DNA of 64,000 bases, taken from NCBI GenBank assembly GCA_033060915.1, contig CM065397.1, positions 18,289,501 to 18,353,500 on the forward strand. Reading direction: 5' to 3'. Made by a program: the position numbers and the translations under genes. Of the stretch, positions 44,155-57,146 are shown in pieces (within the stretch, counting starts at the first letter, position 1; each line of letters starts with the position of its first letter). The notes under the pieces are model-generated. The model was given only the letters and a program-made list of their open reading frames with translations, had not been told where the DNA came from and did no database searches. This DNA comes from Euryodendron excelsum. Its lineage: Eukaryota > Streptophyta > Magnoliopsida > Ericales > Pentaphylacaceae.

Positions 44155-47100
44155 CTATGCTATCATGTGATAATTGTATGTAGGGCGCTTTAAAATTTTC
44201 AATTTGCGAATTGATGTGAATGCACGAACTCCTCTAGAATTTCAACTAAAATTTAGAGTGGGATCGTCGACCGTTTGAGATGAACTATCTGACTAAGGGT
44301 GTGGTGAATCTAGTGGCCATAGGGTCACACTGGTTTGGTTCGTTTTGGTATAGTGAGAAAAAGATGGAGAGGAACGAAAAATTATTTTTAAAAAATTGGG
44401 GGACAAGTGTCAAACCATTGTGTTTTGTATTTTTTTTAATTTCCAAAGGTTATTTGTCATTTTGTTGCATTTAAGGGCATTTTAGGCATTGTAAAAACTA
44501 TTTAGCTGATGTTATAAAAAAACAGTTCAACTTCTAAATGGTAGCTTGACTGCAAGGGAAACCTGTTACGAGTTTTAAAAAGTGAGAGAGGTCAGAGTAA
44601 TTTTTCAAATGTGAGGAGAGTATATGAATTAAGTCAATACCTCAGGGGTGGTCTGTGTAATTGTTTTGAGATGTACTGCAGTCCACGTTTCTACCCTTTT
44701 GAGAAATGTTTGAGGTTTTTCTGGTATTGGATAATTTTTACGGATTTTTTTCTTCTTCTTTTTGGCTAAGATAATTTCTAAATTTGATGATTCTAAGGTG
44801 GACTAAAACACCACTTGGAGTATTAGACAAAAACCACGAGCCCACGTTACCTTGATCTTCTGAATCCACAACCATCAACTTGAGGTCGGCCAATGGAATT
44901 GAATAAGCTTTCAATTCAAATGGCCCAAATACGAACACTCGCTTGGTATTCTATTCTCAATTTTAACTAATCGTTTTTTAAAAACTTCTTCAACCATGCT
45001 CTCTATTTTAGCTATTCACCTCATAAATTGTGTTTTTTTTTTTAACAATTATCCCAAGAAAAAGTAGACAAAAAGAGAAGAGATTTGTAAAATAATATTA
45101 TTTAAAGTTTAGAGAGTCATTTTTTACTCTTTACATTTAGAGAGTCAAAGTGAGACTCTTTAAAATAAATAATAATATATAGAATTTATTGAAGGGCCAT
45201 TTTTGAGATTTGACTCTATAAAATAACTAAAAGAACCACTTTAGAGAGTCTATTAGAGATGCTCCAATAACATAAAATTGTGAGAATAGAGTAATGCTAT
45301 ACCTATTGAATGTTTATAGAAAATAGCTAGCAGTGAACCCATACTATGCAGACAATGTGGAGAATAAATTTCAAAAATAATTTGTTTTTCTAAAAATGAA
45401 GAATTGATTTTATATTCTTAGACTTTGTACTACTATTATGAGTTTCATTAAATAATAAATTACCATTACCACTTAAAGGTGACAATTTATTGATAAATGA
45501 TTTAAACTTTAAGTTAGAGATGTGACTTATCACTAAGTGTATAGCATACCTAGAATACTTATATGTCTGACTGAACTAACAGGGCTAGGCGGAATTAAAA
45601 ATTTGCCTATAGGTTCATTTCAGTCACTAAGAATAGGCAACTCAATCATTGTTGAATACTTAAAAGCTAGTAGTGAGTCCATGCTTTGCACGAAAATAAG
45701 AAATAATGAATTATTGAATAAGATAGAATGTGTTAGTCTCATGGTACATTTAATATTTTGAATGTGTATTGTATAATATTAGAGCCATCGGTTATTTTTA
45801 CCGACTTTTCATCAGGGATAGATACAAGGTGATAGGGTCCACTTTATCCAATACAGGTGAGATTTACTTACTTATATCTATCTGTGATGAAAATCCGATA
45901 AACAAAATCGATGGCTGTAGTATTTTTTATGTAAGTTTTTACATGCATGTGTTACATATGGTCTTAACTACTAAATTAGAAATTTATGATCAAGAATATA
46001 ATATTAGAACAAAATCATAAGAATATGCCCTTTTCTTCAAAAATTAAAAATAATTACCACTTTAAATTAAAATGATACAAAAAAATTTATTTATAATGGA
46101 CAAAAATTGAGGTGATCAACTTCAGTTTTTTCAAGAGGATAACAAAAAGAAATATTTGAATATGTTAAATTCTAAAATATTTGCTACAAAATCTAACAAT
46201 AGATTAATTCACTTTGACTCGATCATAAATTAATAAATTTTAATTAAATGGCTGGCCTAAAATATTTAACATTATAGAAAATCAGTTAAATGGGTTATAC
46301 ATGACCCAATCATAAATGAATAGGCTTTAATCATATTATTGTATCTAGATTAGTTTTATACACATATCTTGAAAATATTATATCCAAAGCTTTTCTTTAG
46401 ATCCCAATAAAAATAAAAAATAAAAACTTTCGTTTAGATTGGATAGTAAGAACCTCATGTTATTTGGGCACATGGTAATTTCTAAAACTAGTTATGCGTA
46501 AAGAGTCGATACAAAGGAAGGAAACAAAAATGATATATAACTTTAATAGAAACATGTAGATACGTAAATTTTAACACGTGGCTCTCTTAGTATATTGTTA
46601 CTTATATTTATACATTTTATTTGAAAACAAAATAAGGATAAAATAATAAATAATTTTATTATAGATCTATTCATTTTATTTTACTAAAAATATTTTTTTT
46701 TATTAAAAAAAAAGTTAACAATGTGTGTACTTTCTATTTTAGAAATTTAAGGAAAGATTGTTAAGAAAGGTTTATAATTAAAGAAAATTTGACAATCTTA
46801 CTATATCAATTGATGGATTTTTTTTTATATGAAATTTAGAAGAAATAAACAAAAATTTAGATAAAATTAATAGTAGTATGGCACATGTATTTTATATTTT
46901 TAAAAAAAAAATTGAGAAAAATGGATTGAAACTATCAAATCAAACACCTTTTAATGAATATAAAATATTACTTTTGTCATTCTAGAAAGATAAATTAAAT
47001 AGATTTGAATACCAAATTCCACATTTCTTAATTATAGGAAGGTCTTTCTAAAATTATGAAAGAAGAATTTAAAAATTTGTTAAATAGAATTCTACTATTT

Positions 47101-48387
47101 TTTAAATTTTATGTAAAGAAAACCTAAAATAATATGAGATTTAACTGAATCGTGGTAAAAATTTACCAATCATGAATAAAAGATAAAAGTTTCTAATTAG
47201 ACCAATACTATTATAATATTTGTAATATTAATACTTAAAAATTCAAAATTTTAGAAACTTGGATCAAGTCTTTTAACTTTAAAAATCCAATAACGTATTG
47301 ATAAAAAATTTAAATATACATAAATATAAATTTAGCCAAAATCTAAATTGTAAGGAAGCTAGAATGTTTTGGAAAGACACCATAATTTAAAAATTTAGAA
47401 AGACTATTAGATTTAGTTACCATGTTGATTTTAAAAATTAAATAATAACACATTTATATAAATTGTGAATATTGTCTTCAAGGTTCAAAGTTTCTATATT
47501 GAAAAATGGTATGTTATATTATCATATTAATTTAATGACCAATGAATTCATGACATATGTACTTTTTTATTTTGTAAATTTAAAAACTTAAGAAAAAAGA
47601 ATCAAGGCCTTCAAACTCAATGACTTCATATCATTCTGCTATAATATATAGTATATATATATATTATTCTTTAATTGGGAAAGAAATAAATATAATAACT
47701 TACATTTAATGGAACTTGCCAAAATTTTGAATTGTTTTTATTATTGCTTTTGAACATATTTGAAAGATGTGATGTGATTGATGGGTGTTTGTAACCGATT
47801 AATTGATTGACCAATAATAAGAGTTAATTAAATAATAAAACAATAAATGATCTAGGATTAATAATTTTGTTACATTTATGCTTCTAATTATAGAAATTTA
47901 AAATTACTTTTATTTTCATTAAATATTTTGTGAAGGAGCATACTTGAAGGAATTTTGATTGACTTGCCATATTGATTAAGAGTCAAATTAGAAATAAATT
48001 TAAAGTAAAAGCAATAAGTTAAAAATAACCAATAATATCAAGCCACATATTTTTTATAAGAGAAAGCTGGATCAATTTTTAGCTTCAAAAGCATCATAAT
48101 TGATTATTATAATATATAGTATAGATAGCTAAATTACTATAATATAGATAATTGATAATAGATATAGAATTGGAGAGAGAAACTTTAGAATTGTTTTATT
48201 TTGCTAGGGCATCTCTAGGGTTTTTGATCAACCAAAATTGAAAGCTATATAATTAAGGATATGAAAAACTTTAGAAATATGGTATAAAAAAAGGAAAAAA
48301 AAATCTAAGGATGTAAGATATGAAGATTGAATAATAAAATTTTAGGAATTGTTTTTATTTTATTTTTAAATATTTTTTTGAGTTAAT
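44155..48387. other. Unassigned AT-rich intergenic DNA
   Basis: No gene is supported; the longest frames are short and AT-driven. Positions 44940-45260 hold repeated AGAGAGTC/GACTCT motifs ending in TAGAGATGCTCC, reminiscent of MITE ends. Positions 45310-45350 and 45655-45700 share a diverged direct repeat (ATAGCTAGCAGTGAACCCAT and AAGCTAGTAGTGAGTCCATG). From 46000 to 48200 the DNA is extremely AT-rich, with TATAATATATAGTATA motifs at 47641 and 48110. It is probably decayed transposon and intergenic sequence. Confidence 0.5.
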
Positions 48388-48389
48388 TT

Positions 48390-49011
48390 TGCCGATGGTC
48401 CTTATAATTTCACACATGTTTCATTTTGGTCCCCACACTTTTAATTACAGCAATTTTACCGTGTAATTTTTCAATTTGGTTTCCAAATAGTCCAATTGAG
48501 AATTGGCGATAGAAAAATGAACAACAAATGCTCATGTGTCGTGCACATCAGAGGCCAGCAGGGACATTATTATATTTGTTTCCTCTGCCTTATTGATCAC
48601 GCGCGACAAATGCTGGTTGTCCCATTCTCCAAATCTGAATACATAGCGCCAAATAAGGGCTCAAATGTAAATCCCTCACTACAAAATTGGGGACTTTTGC
48701 TATTTCAGTCATTGAAGCACCATCGACTGAATTTTTGTTGTGGTGTTGAAAGAGAGTTGTGAATGAAGTACCTGGTAACTTGATTAGTGAATTTTAATAT
48801 TTATAAGTGTGTTATAACTAAAATATCTCGGTAGAAAAGAGGGCAAAATAACAATATTGCCCCTATAGGCCTCCCATGTGCATGACAAGTATTTTTTGTC
48901 CGCTTTTCTAATCGGGGTTCTCAATTGGACCATTTAGAAACCACATTAAAAATTACAGGGCAAAATTACTGCAATTGAAACTACAATGACCAAAATGAAA
49001 CTATTTTACCC
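48390..49011. mobile_element. Fold-back element with ~84 bp inverted arms
   Basis: The left arm 48418-48502 and right arm 48918-49001 are inverted copies: GTTTCATTTTGGTC, AATT(A/G)CAG(C/T)AATTTT, TGTAATTTTT and TCCAATTGAGAA recur in mirrored order, separated by about 415 bp. The inner region has no recognisable protein; its open frame lacks motifs. Outer ends are near TTAATTTTGCC and TTTTACCCTAG. It resembles plant long-TIR (Mutator-like) MITEs. No target duplication was confirmed. Confidence 0.7.
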
Positions 49012-49184
49012 TAGTTTTTTTCTTTTTCCTTTTTTTTTAATGTTTTTTGACTAATCATAATTTGAAGTCACAAAATTGAATATTTTAGAATAGGGACATT
49101 TATAATAGTGCTTTAAATTTAGGCTACAGTTATGATATGATAATTTAAAATTTGAAAAAAAAAAAATGAGTTGAGTGTTTTAAG

Positions 49185-49733
49185 TAGGGGTGTACATGGA
49201 TCAGGTTCACTCAAGTTTGTGCTAATTTCAGAACCGAATCGACCCTTTCAAGAAACTGAACTGAATCAACCTGAATCGATTCAATTCGGTTCCATGTCTT
49301 AGGTAAGTTTGGATCTTAGTTTGGGGTCGGGTTGGGTTGGATCCACTTTTTTTTTTATGTGAAACCTAGTTTCTTTATTTAAAAACAAAAAAATAATAAT
49401 AATCTTGTATCCCCAATCTTTTTAAAATAATTAAATAACATTATGTAAACACGTATTAGTAATAATGACGTATAAATAACAATGGTTTAAAGATGTATAT
49501 GAAATATATACAAACTTTATTGCATAAATAGATCGGGACTTAGTTCAGTTCTCGGGTTGGGTTGGGTCAGGCTGGTTCTCTATTTGATTCGATCTAGAAA
49601 ATGTAAACCCAGAACCTAATCGAATTTACCGGTTTAATATTTTTTAGACTCAAAACCAAATTGAATATTTGACTTTGATAGATGCGAACCAAACCAACTC
49701 ATTAAGACCAAGTTGGCTTGGTTCGCACCCCTA
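49185..49733. mobile_element. MITE candidate with TAGGGGTG ends
   Basis: Perfect 8-bp terminal inverted repeats TAGGGGTG (49185-49192) and CACCCCTA (49726-49733). The interior is rich in GGGTTGGGT and AACCGAA motifs typical of small plant hAT-like MITEs. Flanks GTTTTAAG and GTTTTTGT agree at 5 of 8, so a decayed 8-bp duplication is possible. Non-coding. Confidence 0.55.
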
Positions 49734-49738
49734 GTTTT

Positions 49739-51090
49739 TGTTAAGGATTTATACTAAAAGACATACTTTGTGTAATGACTTTAGTATTTATTAATAAATT
49801 AGTTATTCCATTTTAATGAGAACTTGTGTAAGCAATAGTTGCATTGTGTTATTTATTTAATGATTATGCATGTGTATCTCTTATTCTGTATAGTAGATGA
49901 TTTGATGTGTAGAGTACGGCTTACACATAGAAGATCAGATCATCAGTTCATATGGAATATAAGCTTATCGTTTACAGTCTTAGATGGAACTGGACACACC
50001 ATCAGTAGGACTGTAGCACAAGGTTTTAATAGATCTGTCTTGACTATGGGGAACTATATAGTTCCAACTCCTTGTACTAGTACACTTTGTGTGTATTGAA
50101 CAAGACTGTGCTGAGTTAATTGTTTTTATACTGACTATATAAAACAATTAATACCTCATGATCATTATGAGTGCTTATCCCCTTAATCCTAATATAATAA
50201 ATAGACACGTGTGTGTAGTATTTATTATTTTGATTCACAAAAAAGTGAGATTTTTTGTGGGTCAATAAACTCAATGAGTTAGACAATAACATTACATGTA
50301 TGATGAATATTAATTATTAATGGAATCCACGTCTCGGTATAGGGATTTATGATACCCCATTGAGGAAACTTATAAGTTTTGATTATGTCAAACCGTGCAG
50401 GTAGATTATGAATCTGACATATCAAATAAGTTAAATGGAAGGTCTCAAAGAATTTAATAAGTTTATTAAATTTAATTGTCAGTAATTTAATTTAATATAC
50501 AGGCATCTGTAATCTTAACGTAGAGAGATAAATAAATATTTAATAATATGGAGCTCGAAATATAATTCCTGGTATGACAAGGAGTACAATTATAATTCAT
50601 TAGTGGTATCAATTATAATTTACGTAAATAAGGATTAATCCTAATTGGATTAGGAATCCTTATTTGCGTAGGAAGCCTTAGTTATACTAATCCTATGGTC
50701 CTTATTGTAGCCTCTATATATACGCACTCTAAGAGTAACTCAGGTTAGACTTTGCTCATAATTGAGAGATACACATTTTTGTGAGGAAGAGAGACCCTAG
50801 CAGCTGCGAGCCCACTCTCTCTGGAGCAAGGCATGTACGAGGGATACAGCAGAAGTCCGAAAGTTGAGTTCGAGCAGTTGATTCGTGTTTGTTGCTATTA
50901 CTTGACTCGTGTCTGTTGCTGATACTTGTTATTCGGAATTAAATCAGAGAGATCTCGAAGGTATGTTTCTAATTACATAGATTAGGCCATGCTAATCTCA
51001 TCAAAATTTGTGATAGTATGCGTATGCACTATAACCAGGTCATGAAAAATGTCACAGTCCTTAGCAGTTTTAAGCTCAATGACCTCATAA
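49739..51090 (+). mobile_element. Probable copia-like LTR or solo LTR
   Basis: A unit starting TGTTAAGGATTT has LTR-like layout: an AT-rich upstream part, a TATATATA at 50715-50722, then a GC-richer leader (ACCCTAGCAGCTGCGAGCCC) with CT-rich blocks. The inner region shows CAAATAAGG...CCTTATTTG inverted motifs (50625-50665). The right end is not defined and no TSD was found. No coding sequence. The boundary at 51090 is approximate. Confidence 0.4.
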
Positions 51091-51632
51091 TAAATTACAA
51101 TAATATATAATATAGACTTATTATATTTATCCTTCTAAAAAGAAAAATTAAAGGGATTAGAATAGAAAATCTCAAATTTTGGATTTAAGGAAGAACATTA
51201 CTCTTTAGCAACCCTCCAACATTTGACCTCTAGGTTCCAAGGTGCAGAAGAGGCGAAGCCACTAGCAGGGGCATGCATCAGTGGAAACTAAAAAACCTTC
51301 AATTCCTATATGCATCAAAATGGATTGTATATATTAATATATAAGGGTAATTACACTCTACCTCTCTAGGTTTGAGTGAAGATCAAATGACCTACTTCTG
51401 GTTAAAAAGTGAACACATAAACCTTATGTACTTTAGGAAAAATAGTCCAGTGATCAAGTAGCACTGAGTACTCGGTGGTAATCTCTATGAAATACTGACA
51501 TGTGATTCACGTGCCATGAAATGTTGACATGTGATACACGTGTCAGTATATTAATAGTTTTAGTAAAAAGATAAAATTACCCCACCCTTATGAAGGTTTT
51601 CTTCCTCTCTACACCATTCTCTTTGGCAATTC
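51091..51632. other. Unassigned intergenic DNA
   Basis: AT-rich with short direct repeats (GA(A/T)ATACTGACATGTGATTCACG and GAAATGTTGACATGTGATACACG at about 51490-51545). No gene seen. A TATAATATAGAC motif at 51106-51117 resembles those near 47641 and 48110. Confidence 0.5.
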
Positions 51633-54600
51633 ATGGGTGTCGCGCCCAGATTTTTCGTACTTGAGGAATACTCACACAAGCGAGAAAAATACTGTACTCT
51701 CTCGTTAGAACTCACCCTCCTAAAAGAATGAGTGCAACTAGGTTTGAATTGAAAAGTGATTTTGAATAAAGGGCTTTTAGAAAAAGATTTGGAGTCGCCA
51801 CCTAACTTGATTAAGGTGAGTTAAGTCACCTAAAAACTAAGAATAATCCGAAGACTACACTTAGGATTTTTGGAAAACGATTTTGAAAATATCATCTCAA
51901 GAGAGGGTTTTTAAGAAAAACAGGTTGTTTGGCAACCTTTGGAAAACATTTAGCCCTTTTCTGAAAATAACTCTTTTTTGGTCTTTGAAATCAGTGATCT
52001 AGGTTCGGAGGCTGGTTACGTGTAGAGAAGACGCACTAAGCCATCACCCTACCCTGCCCTTTCGGTACCTACATGTCAATCTACCCTAAATTCACCTATG
52101 AGAGTCTTTAACTAACTAATGTTCAATCCTATCCACTTTAGAAAAATAATGTTTGAAAAGAAACTAACATGATGCATGATATGTAAGTGCAAAAAGAGTT
52201 GATTTGGAAATAGACTTGAAAAGAAGAATTTGATTTGATTTGAAAAGAAAGAGATAGAAATTTGAATTTGGGAAAAATTTTTTGGAAATTGAAAATAGAG
52301 ATTTGGAAATAAAAATTTGAAATTGGAAATTTGAAAATAGACTGGAGATTTGGAAAGATTTTGGAATTTGAAATTTGAAAGAAGTTGTGACCGCACCCAT
52401 GAGGGTTGCCTACGTATCCTTTTGGAGGAATCAGGTCAGTCGTAGTTCGAACAAGAGTCTGATTAAAAATAGAATAGTTGATTTGAAGAAGGAGATTGAA
52501 TTAGAAATTGGATTTGATTTGAAATTAGAAGAGGAGATTGGAAATTGAAATTGAGAAGATTGGACTTGCTTTGGAAATATTGAGGTTTAAGAAACCTAGA
52601 CTTAGGAAAGATGATGTTTAGGAAAGACTTGAGAGTTAGAAAGATTTGACTCGAACCTTGGACTTAGAAGATTTGGAAAGATTAGATTTTAGGAAATGTT
52701 CGAAAAAGTTCAAATTAGGAAAGTGTCATTTTAGGAAAGTTTCATTTTTGGAAAGTTTTCGAATTAAGAAAGTTTTGGAATTAGGAAAATTTTGAATTAG
52801 GAAAGTTTCAACTTAGGAAAGTTTTGAATTAAGAAAGTTTCATTTTTGGAAAGTTTTCAAATTAGAAAATTTTTCATTTTAAGAAAGGTTTTAAAAGAGA
52901 AAAGGTTTTGAAAATAAGAAAGGTTTAAGTTTAGAAAGTTTTAGAATTGGAAAGATTTGGAGTTTGAAGAAAGTTTAGAATTTAGAAAGTTTTAGATTTA
53001 GAAAGTCTTAACTTAGGAAAGTGTTTGAACTTGGAAAGTTTAGAATTTGGAAAGATTTTGAAATTTAGAAAATTAGGATTTTGAAAAGATTTGGGTTTAG
53101 AAAGTTTTAACTTAAGAAAGTTTTGAATTTGGAAGGATTTGAAATTTGAAAAGTTTAAGATTTAAAAAGTTTTAGAGTTTGAATTTTAGAAAATCTTAAG
53201 ATTAGGAAATGTTGAGTTTAGGAAAGATTTGAAAACTTGAATTTGGAAAGTTAAGATTTGAAAAGGAGCTGAATTAGGAAAGATGTGAAAGTTGAAAGTT
53301 TTAGGAAACTTATGGTTTAGAAGGGTAGGAAATTAGGAGAGAGTTGAATTAGGAAAGATTTAGATTTTGAGTTTTGAAATTTAAGAAAGATTTTTATGTT
53401 CAAGTTAAGATTTAGGAAAGTAGAAGATTAGGAAGGAGTTGAGTTAAGAAAAAGTTGGATTAGGAAAGGATTGGATTTTGTTTCTAAAAAAACGAGGGTT
53501 TGATTTTGTTTCAAAAAACGGAGGATATAATTTAGTTTCCTAAACGGGAAGATTGGATTTGGTAAGAATTTGGAAAGGGGAAGTTTCTAGAAACCCTAGA
53601 TTTGGAAAACTATAGTTTTGACGTAGAAAATAGGTTTTGGAAATGTGTATAGTTTTGATGTAGAAAAGAAGAGATTTTGGAAACCTAGGTTTTGAGGCAA
53701 GTTTGAAAATCATGTTTTTGGAAAGAGAATTAGGGTTTCCTAATGGTGGGTTCTAGGGCTTGACTTGGGCTCTACGGAAAGAGTTTTTGGAAAGTGCGTT
53801 TTTGGAAACGACGGTTTTTAAAAGAGCATCCTAGGGAGGAGTTTTTAGAAAGTGAATTCGAAGAGAGAGTTTTTGGAAAGAGATTTTAAAGGGGAGGAGT
53901 TTTTCTAGGAAAGAGACCTAGGGAACGTTTTTGGAAAGTGGACTTTGAAAAGAGCGTTTTGGAAAGGAGTTGAAAAAGGAAAGTTTTGAAAAGAGTTTTT
54001 AGAAAACAATTTTGGAAAGAGGATTTTTTTGGGAATTATGTTGAAAAAGAGATTTTTAAGAAGAGATTTTTGAAAAGAGAGCTTTTGGAAAGTATGAAAA
54101 CGTCTCACTTTCCTAAAGCGATTCTAGCCATAAGAGGACTAGAATCACCTTAAGAAAGTGGTTTTGAAAACAACAAGGGTTGAAAATATGGACCATGTTG
54201 GTCACTTTGAATGTAACACTTTCCTAAAGCAATCCTAGCCATGGAAAGACTAGAATCACCCTAGGATTGTGATTTTGAAAACGTGATTTTGAAAACATGT
54301 TTTGAAAAAGGAGATTTTAATGCAATTTTGAAAACAAGTTTGAAAACGATTTTGAAAACAACTTTGAAAACGACTTTTGGAAAGTGCAAGATCATGATAT
54401 GCACAATGCAATTTTGGGGTCGTGAACATACAAGGTTAAGGCTTCACCACATAATCAAGGGGGCCGAACCCATGTGGTCTCCAGTTAGACTAGAAGAAAG
54501 CCCCCGACACGGTGACTCTCCAATAGCCCAATCCGACACATGGACTAGGAATCCTCTTGTTTCAAGCATGCAAAGAAAGGGGGGGAAAGAGATGGGGGAT

Positions 54601-55002
54601 TAAAATAGAGAAAACCCAAGTGGGTTAGGAGAGAGAAGAGAGAGGGGGAAGTGCGGAAATTTAAAGAGAAAGCCTACCGTATGTCTTGTTTATTTTGCGC
54701 GCTTTGCTTGTCTTCGGTCTTCAGTCTTTGTCTTGATCTTCGTCTTCAATCTTCAAGAGTTGTCTTCAAGCTTTAGATTGCAGCTCTTCAAGTCTTCAAA
54801 GGAGGGTTGAAGGCTAGTGTATGAGTGTATGACAGTGTATAAGAGTGTATATGAGGCTAGGGTTTGTGTAGGGTGGCTAGGGTTTGGAAAACCTAGGGAG
54901 CTAGGGTTTAGGGAGTGCACAAACTCTGTATATCGAATTATATGATTTCTAGACTGATTTTGCCGACCTCTTTCACTTTAGAAGAGGCTCTGTATTTATA
55001 GA

Positions 55003-55010
55003 GATTGGAC
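55003..55010 (-). promoter_or_regulatory. Putative TATA box of LTR A4
   Basis: TATTTATA on plus, TATAAATA in LTR sense, as in A1 and A2. In sense orientation the adjoining upstream block (55015-55125) again has TGGCGCC-type palindromes, some mutated. Confidence 0.6.
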
Positions 55011-55799
55011 AATACTGGCGCCTGTTGTAGTGGCGCTAGGCCAAACTTCACACTGGGGCCACTAGGAGTGGTGCCAGGCCATTTTTTAGCTTGGCGCCAC
55101 TAGTAGTGGCGCTAGCCATTTAGGAAATGTTTAAGGTCGGCAAGCAACGTATCTTTGACTAGATTTGGGCGCATGTATTAGTGACTACCATGTAATTTTT
55201 AGCCTGGCTTCACTAGGAGTGACTCCGGAAAGTTTGGAAATGATTTGAAGCCGCCGGGAATGACCCGGAAGGCTAGAAAAGAGTAGGAACACTTAAAATA
55301 GTGTCCTAGAGGTATTTGACTTGAAAAATGAGGACAAGATGTGTCAGAAGGGTTGACTGAGCCTTTGGAGGCAAAATGGTCAATCGAGTCGAGAAACTGT
55401 CAAGACAGACTCGGACTGCCCCATAAGAAGACTTGAGATTTGAAAACATTATTCAGAATGTTCCCAAAGGTTGCCGGTTTGATTCCCAGAGCCGGTGTGG
55501 TTGGAAAAGGTGACCGGCCCTCTAAGGGCAAAATGGTCATTTTGTACCGGGTTGGCCGGAACTGACTCGGAATGATTCGGAAAGATAAGAAAATATTGAG
55601 AATACTATAAGAAGCATTCTCGGGAGGTTACCGGTTTGATACCCAGAGCCGGTGTGGTCGAAAAAGGAGACCGACCCACCAGGGGCAAAACGGTCATTTT
55701 ATACCGGGTTGGCCGGAACTGACTCGGAATGATCCGGAAAGGTAAGGAAAGGTTGAGAATACTATAAGAAGCATTCTCGGGAAGTTACTAAAGGGGCCC

Positions 55800-56740
55800 T
55801 GATTGGAACCGTCTCGAGAAAGAAACTGTCTCGAGAGAGGGATTGAAAAGGGGACTTACCGTCTTCGGAAAGACGTGCCTGATTGGAACCGTCTCGAGGA
55901 ATAAACTGTCTTGAGAGAGGGATTGAAAAAGGGACTTACCGTCTTTGGAAAGACGTGCCTATTTTAGAACTGTCTCGAGGAATAAACTGTCTCGAGAGAG
56001 GGATTGGAAAAGGGGACTTACCGTCTTTAGAAAGATGTGTCTGATTTGGAACCGTCTCGAGGAATAAACTATCTCGAGAGAGAGATTGGAAAGGAGACTT
56101 ACTGTCTTCGAAAAGACGTGCCTGAATTGGAACCGTATCGAGGAATAAACTGTCTCGAGAGAGGGATTGGAAAGGGGACTTACTGTCTTCAAAAAGACGT
56201 GCTTGATTGGAACCGTCTCGAGGAATAAACTGTCTCGAGAGAGGGATTGGAAAGGGGACTTACCGTCTTCGAAAAGACGTGCTTGATTTGGAACCGTCTT
56301 GAGGAATAAACTGTCTTGAGAGAAGGGTTGGAAAGGGGACTTACCATCTTTGAAAAGACGTGCCTGATTTGGAACTATCTCGAGGAATAAACTATCTCGA
56401 GAGAGTGATTGGAAAGGGGACTTACCGTCTTCGGAAAGACGTGCCTGATTTGAAATCGTCTCGAGGAATAAACTGTCTCAAGAGATGGGTTGGAAAGGGA
56501 ACTTACCGTCTTTGAAAAGACGTGCCTGATTTGGAACCGTCTCGAGGAATAAACTGTCTCGAGAGAGGGATTGGAAAGGGGACTTACCGTATCCAGAAAG
56601 ACGTGCCTGATTGAAACCGTCTCGAGAAATAAACTGTCTCAAGAGAGGGATTGGAAAGGGGACTTACCGTCTTTAGAAAGACGTGCTTAATTCGAATAGA
56701 TTTATCATCTCGAGGAATCAACTGCCTCGAGAGAGGGGTT
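55800..56740. repeat. Expanded ~80 bp tandem array in LTR A4
   Basis: Eleven units plus one partial, starting near 55800, 55880, 55968, 56049, 56129, 56210, 56290, 56370, 56450, 56530 and 56612. Each carries two CTCGAG (or mutated) sites, GGGATTGGAAAGGGGACTTA and AAAGACGTGCCTGATT. Units differ by scattered substitutions. A1 and A2 have only about two. Confidence 0.9.
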
Positions 56741-56947
56741 GGAGTTGGAATTGGAAAAAACAATGCCCTTAAGGGCATTTTGGTCACTTTGCCTCTATTT
56801 GGGCCTGGTGGGCCCGTGAAGCGATGGACAGATGGGATTTGGACTTAGAAAGTTGGTTTCGATTGGAATATGCCCATAATGACTTGAACACAAGTCTGGA
56901 CTGAGTGTAGACTGCCGAGCGATCAAAAATGGGGTGCTTACAATGGG

Positions 56948-57141
56948 CATCTCTAATTTTTCTAGATTTTTCATAACAATCAAATCCACGATAACCTTAC
57001 ACAAAAAACCAAATTTTAGCTAATAGTTCAAACGAATTGCCAGACGTTGATTCCTTCCCTGTTGTTAGTTTAATCCTGCAGTCTCCTAAAAGTATTCTTC
57101 TTTTACATGAATTAATGCCTAAATCTCCTTGTACAGGTCTT
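56948..57141. other. Short unassigned spacer
   Basis: About 200 bp between the A4 duplication and the copia element. No feature seen. Confidence 0.5.
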
Positions 57142-57146
57142 ACAAC

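Larger units (their letters stand above)
51633..56947 (-). mobile_element. Complete giant solo LTR, family A (copy A4), with TSD
   Basis: The LTR is 51638-56942 (5,305 bp) with ATGGG at 51633-51637 and 56943-56947. On the plus strand it reads TGTCGCGCCC...GGGTGCTTACA, so its sense is minus, like A1. Layout in plus order: conserved U5-like end (51638-52480), purine tract (52480-54110), conserved leader block, TATA 55003-55010, ~157 bp units (about 55470-55800), eleven ~80 bp units plus a partial (55800-56740), conserved 5' end. It has almost none of the short-unit array seen in A1 and A2. No coding sequence. Confidence 0.93.

Noticed and set aside
9350..44159. Perfect target duplication for element C
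   Set aside because: Flanking CTACA and CTATG agree only at three of five bases, so a perfect TSD is not claimed.
55800..56740. CRISPR-like array of regular repeats
   Set aside because: It lies within a plant LTR, the units are contiguous without unique spacers, and the same unit occurs in sister LTRs.
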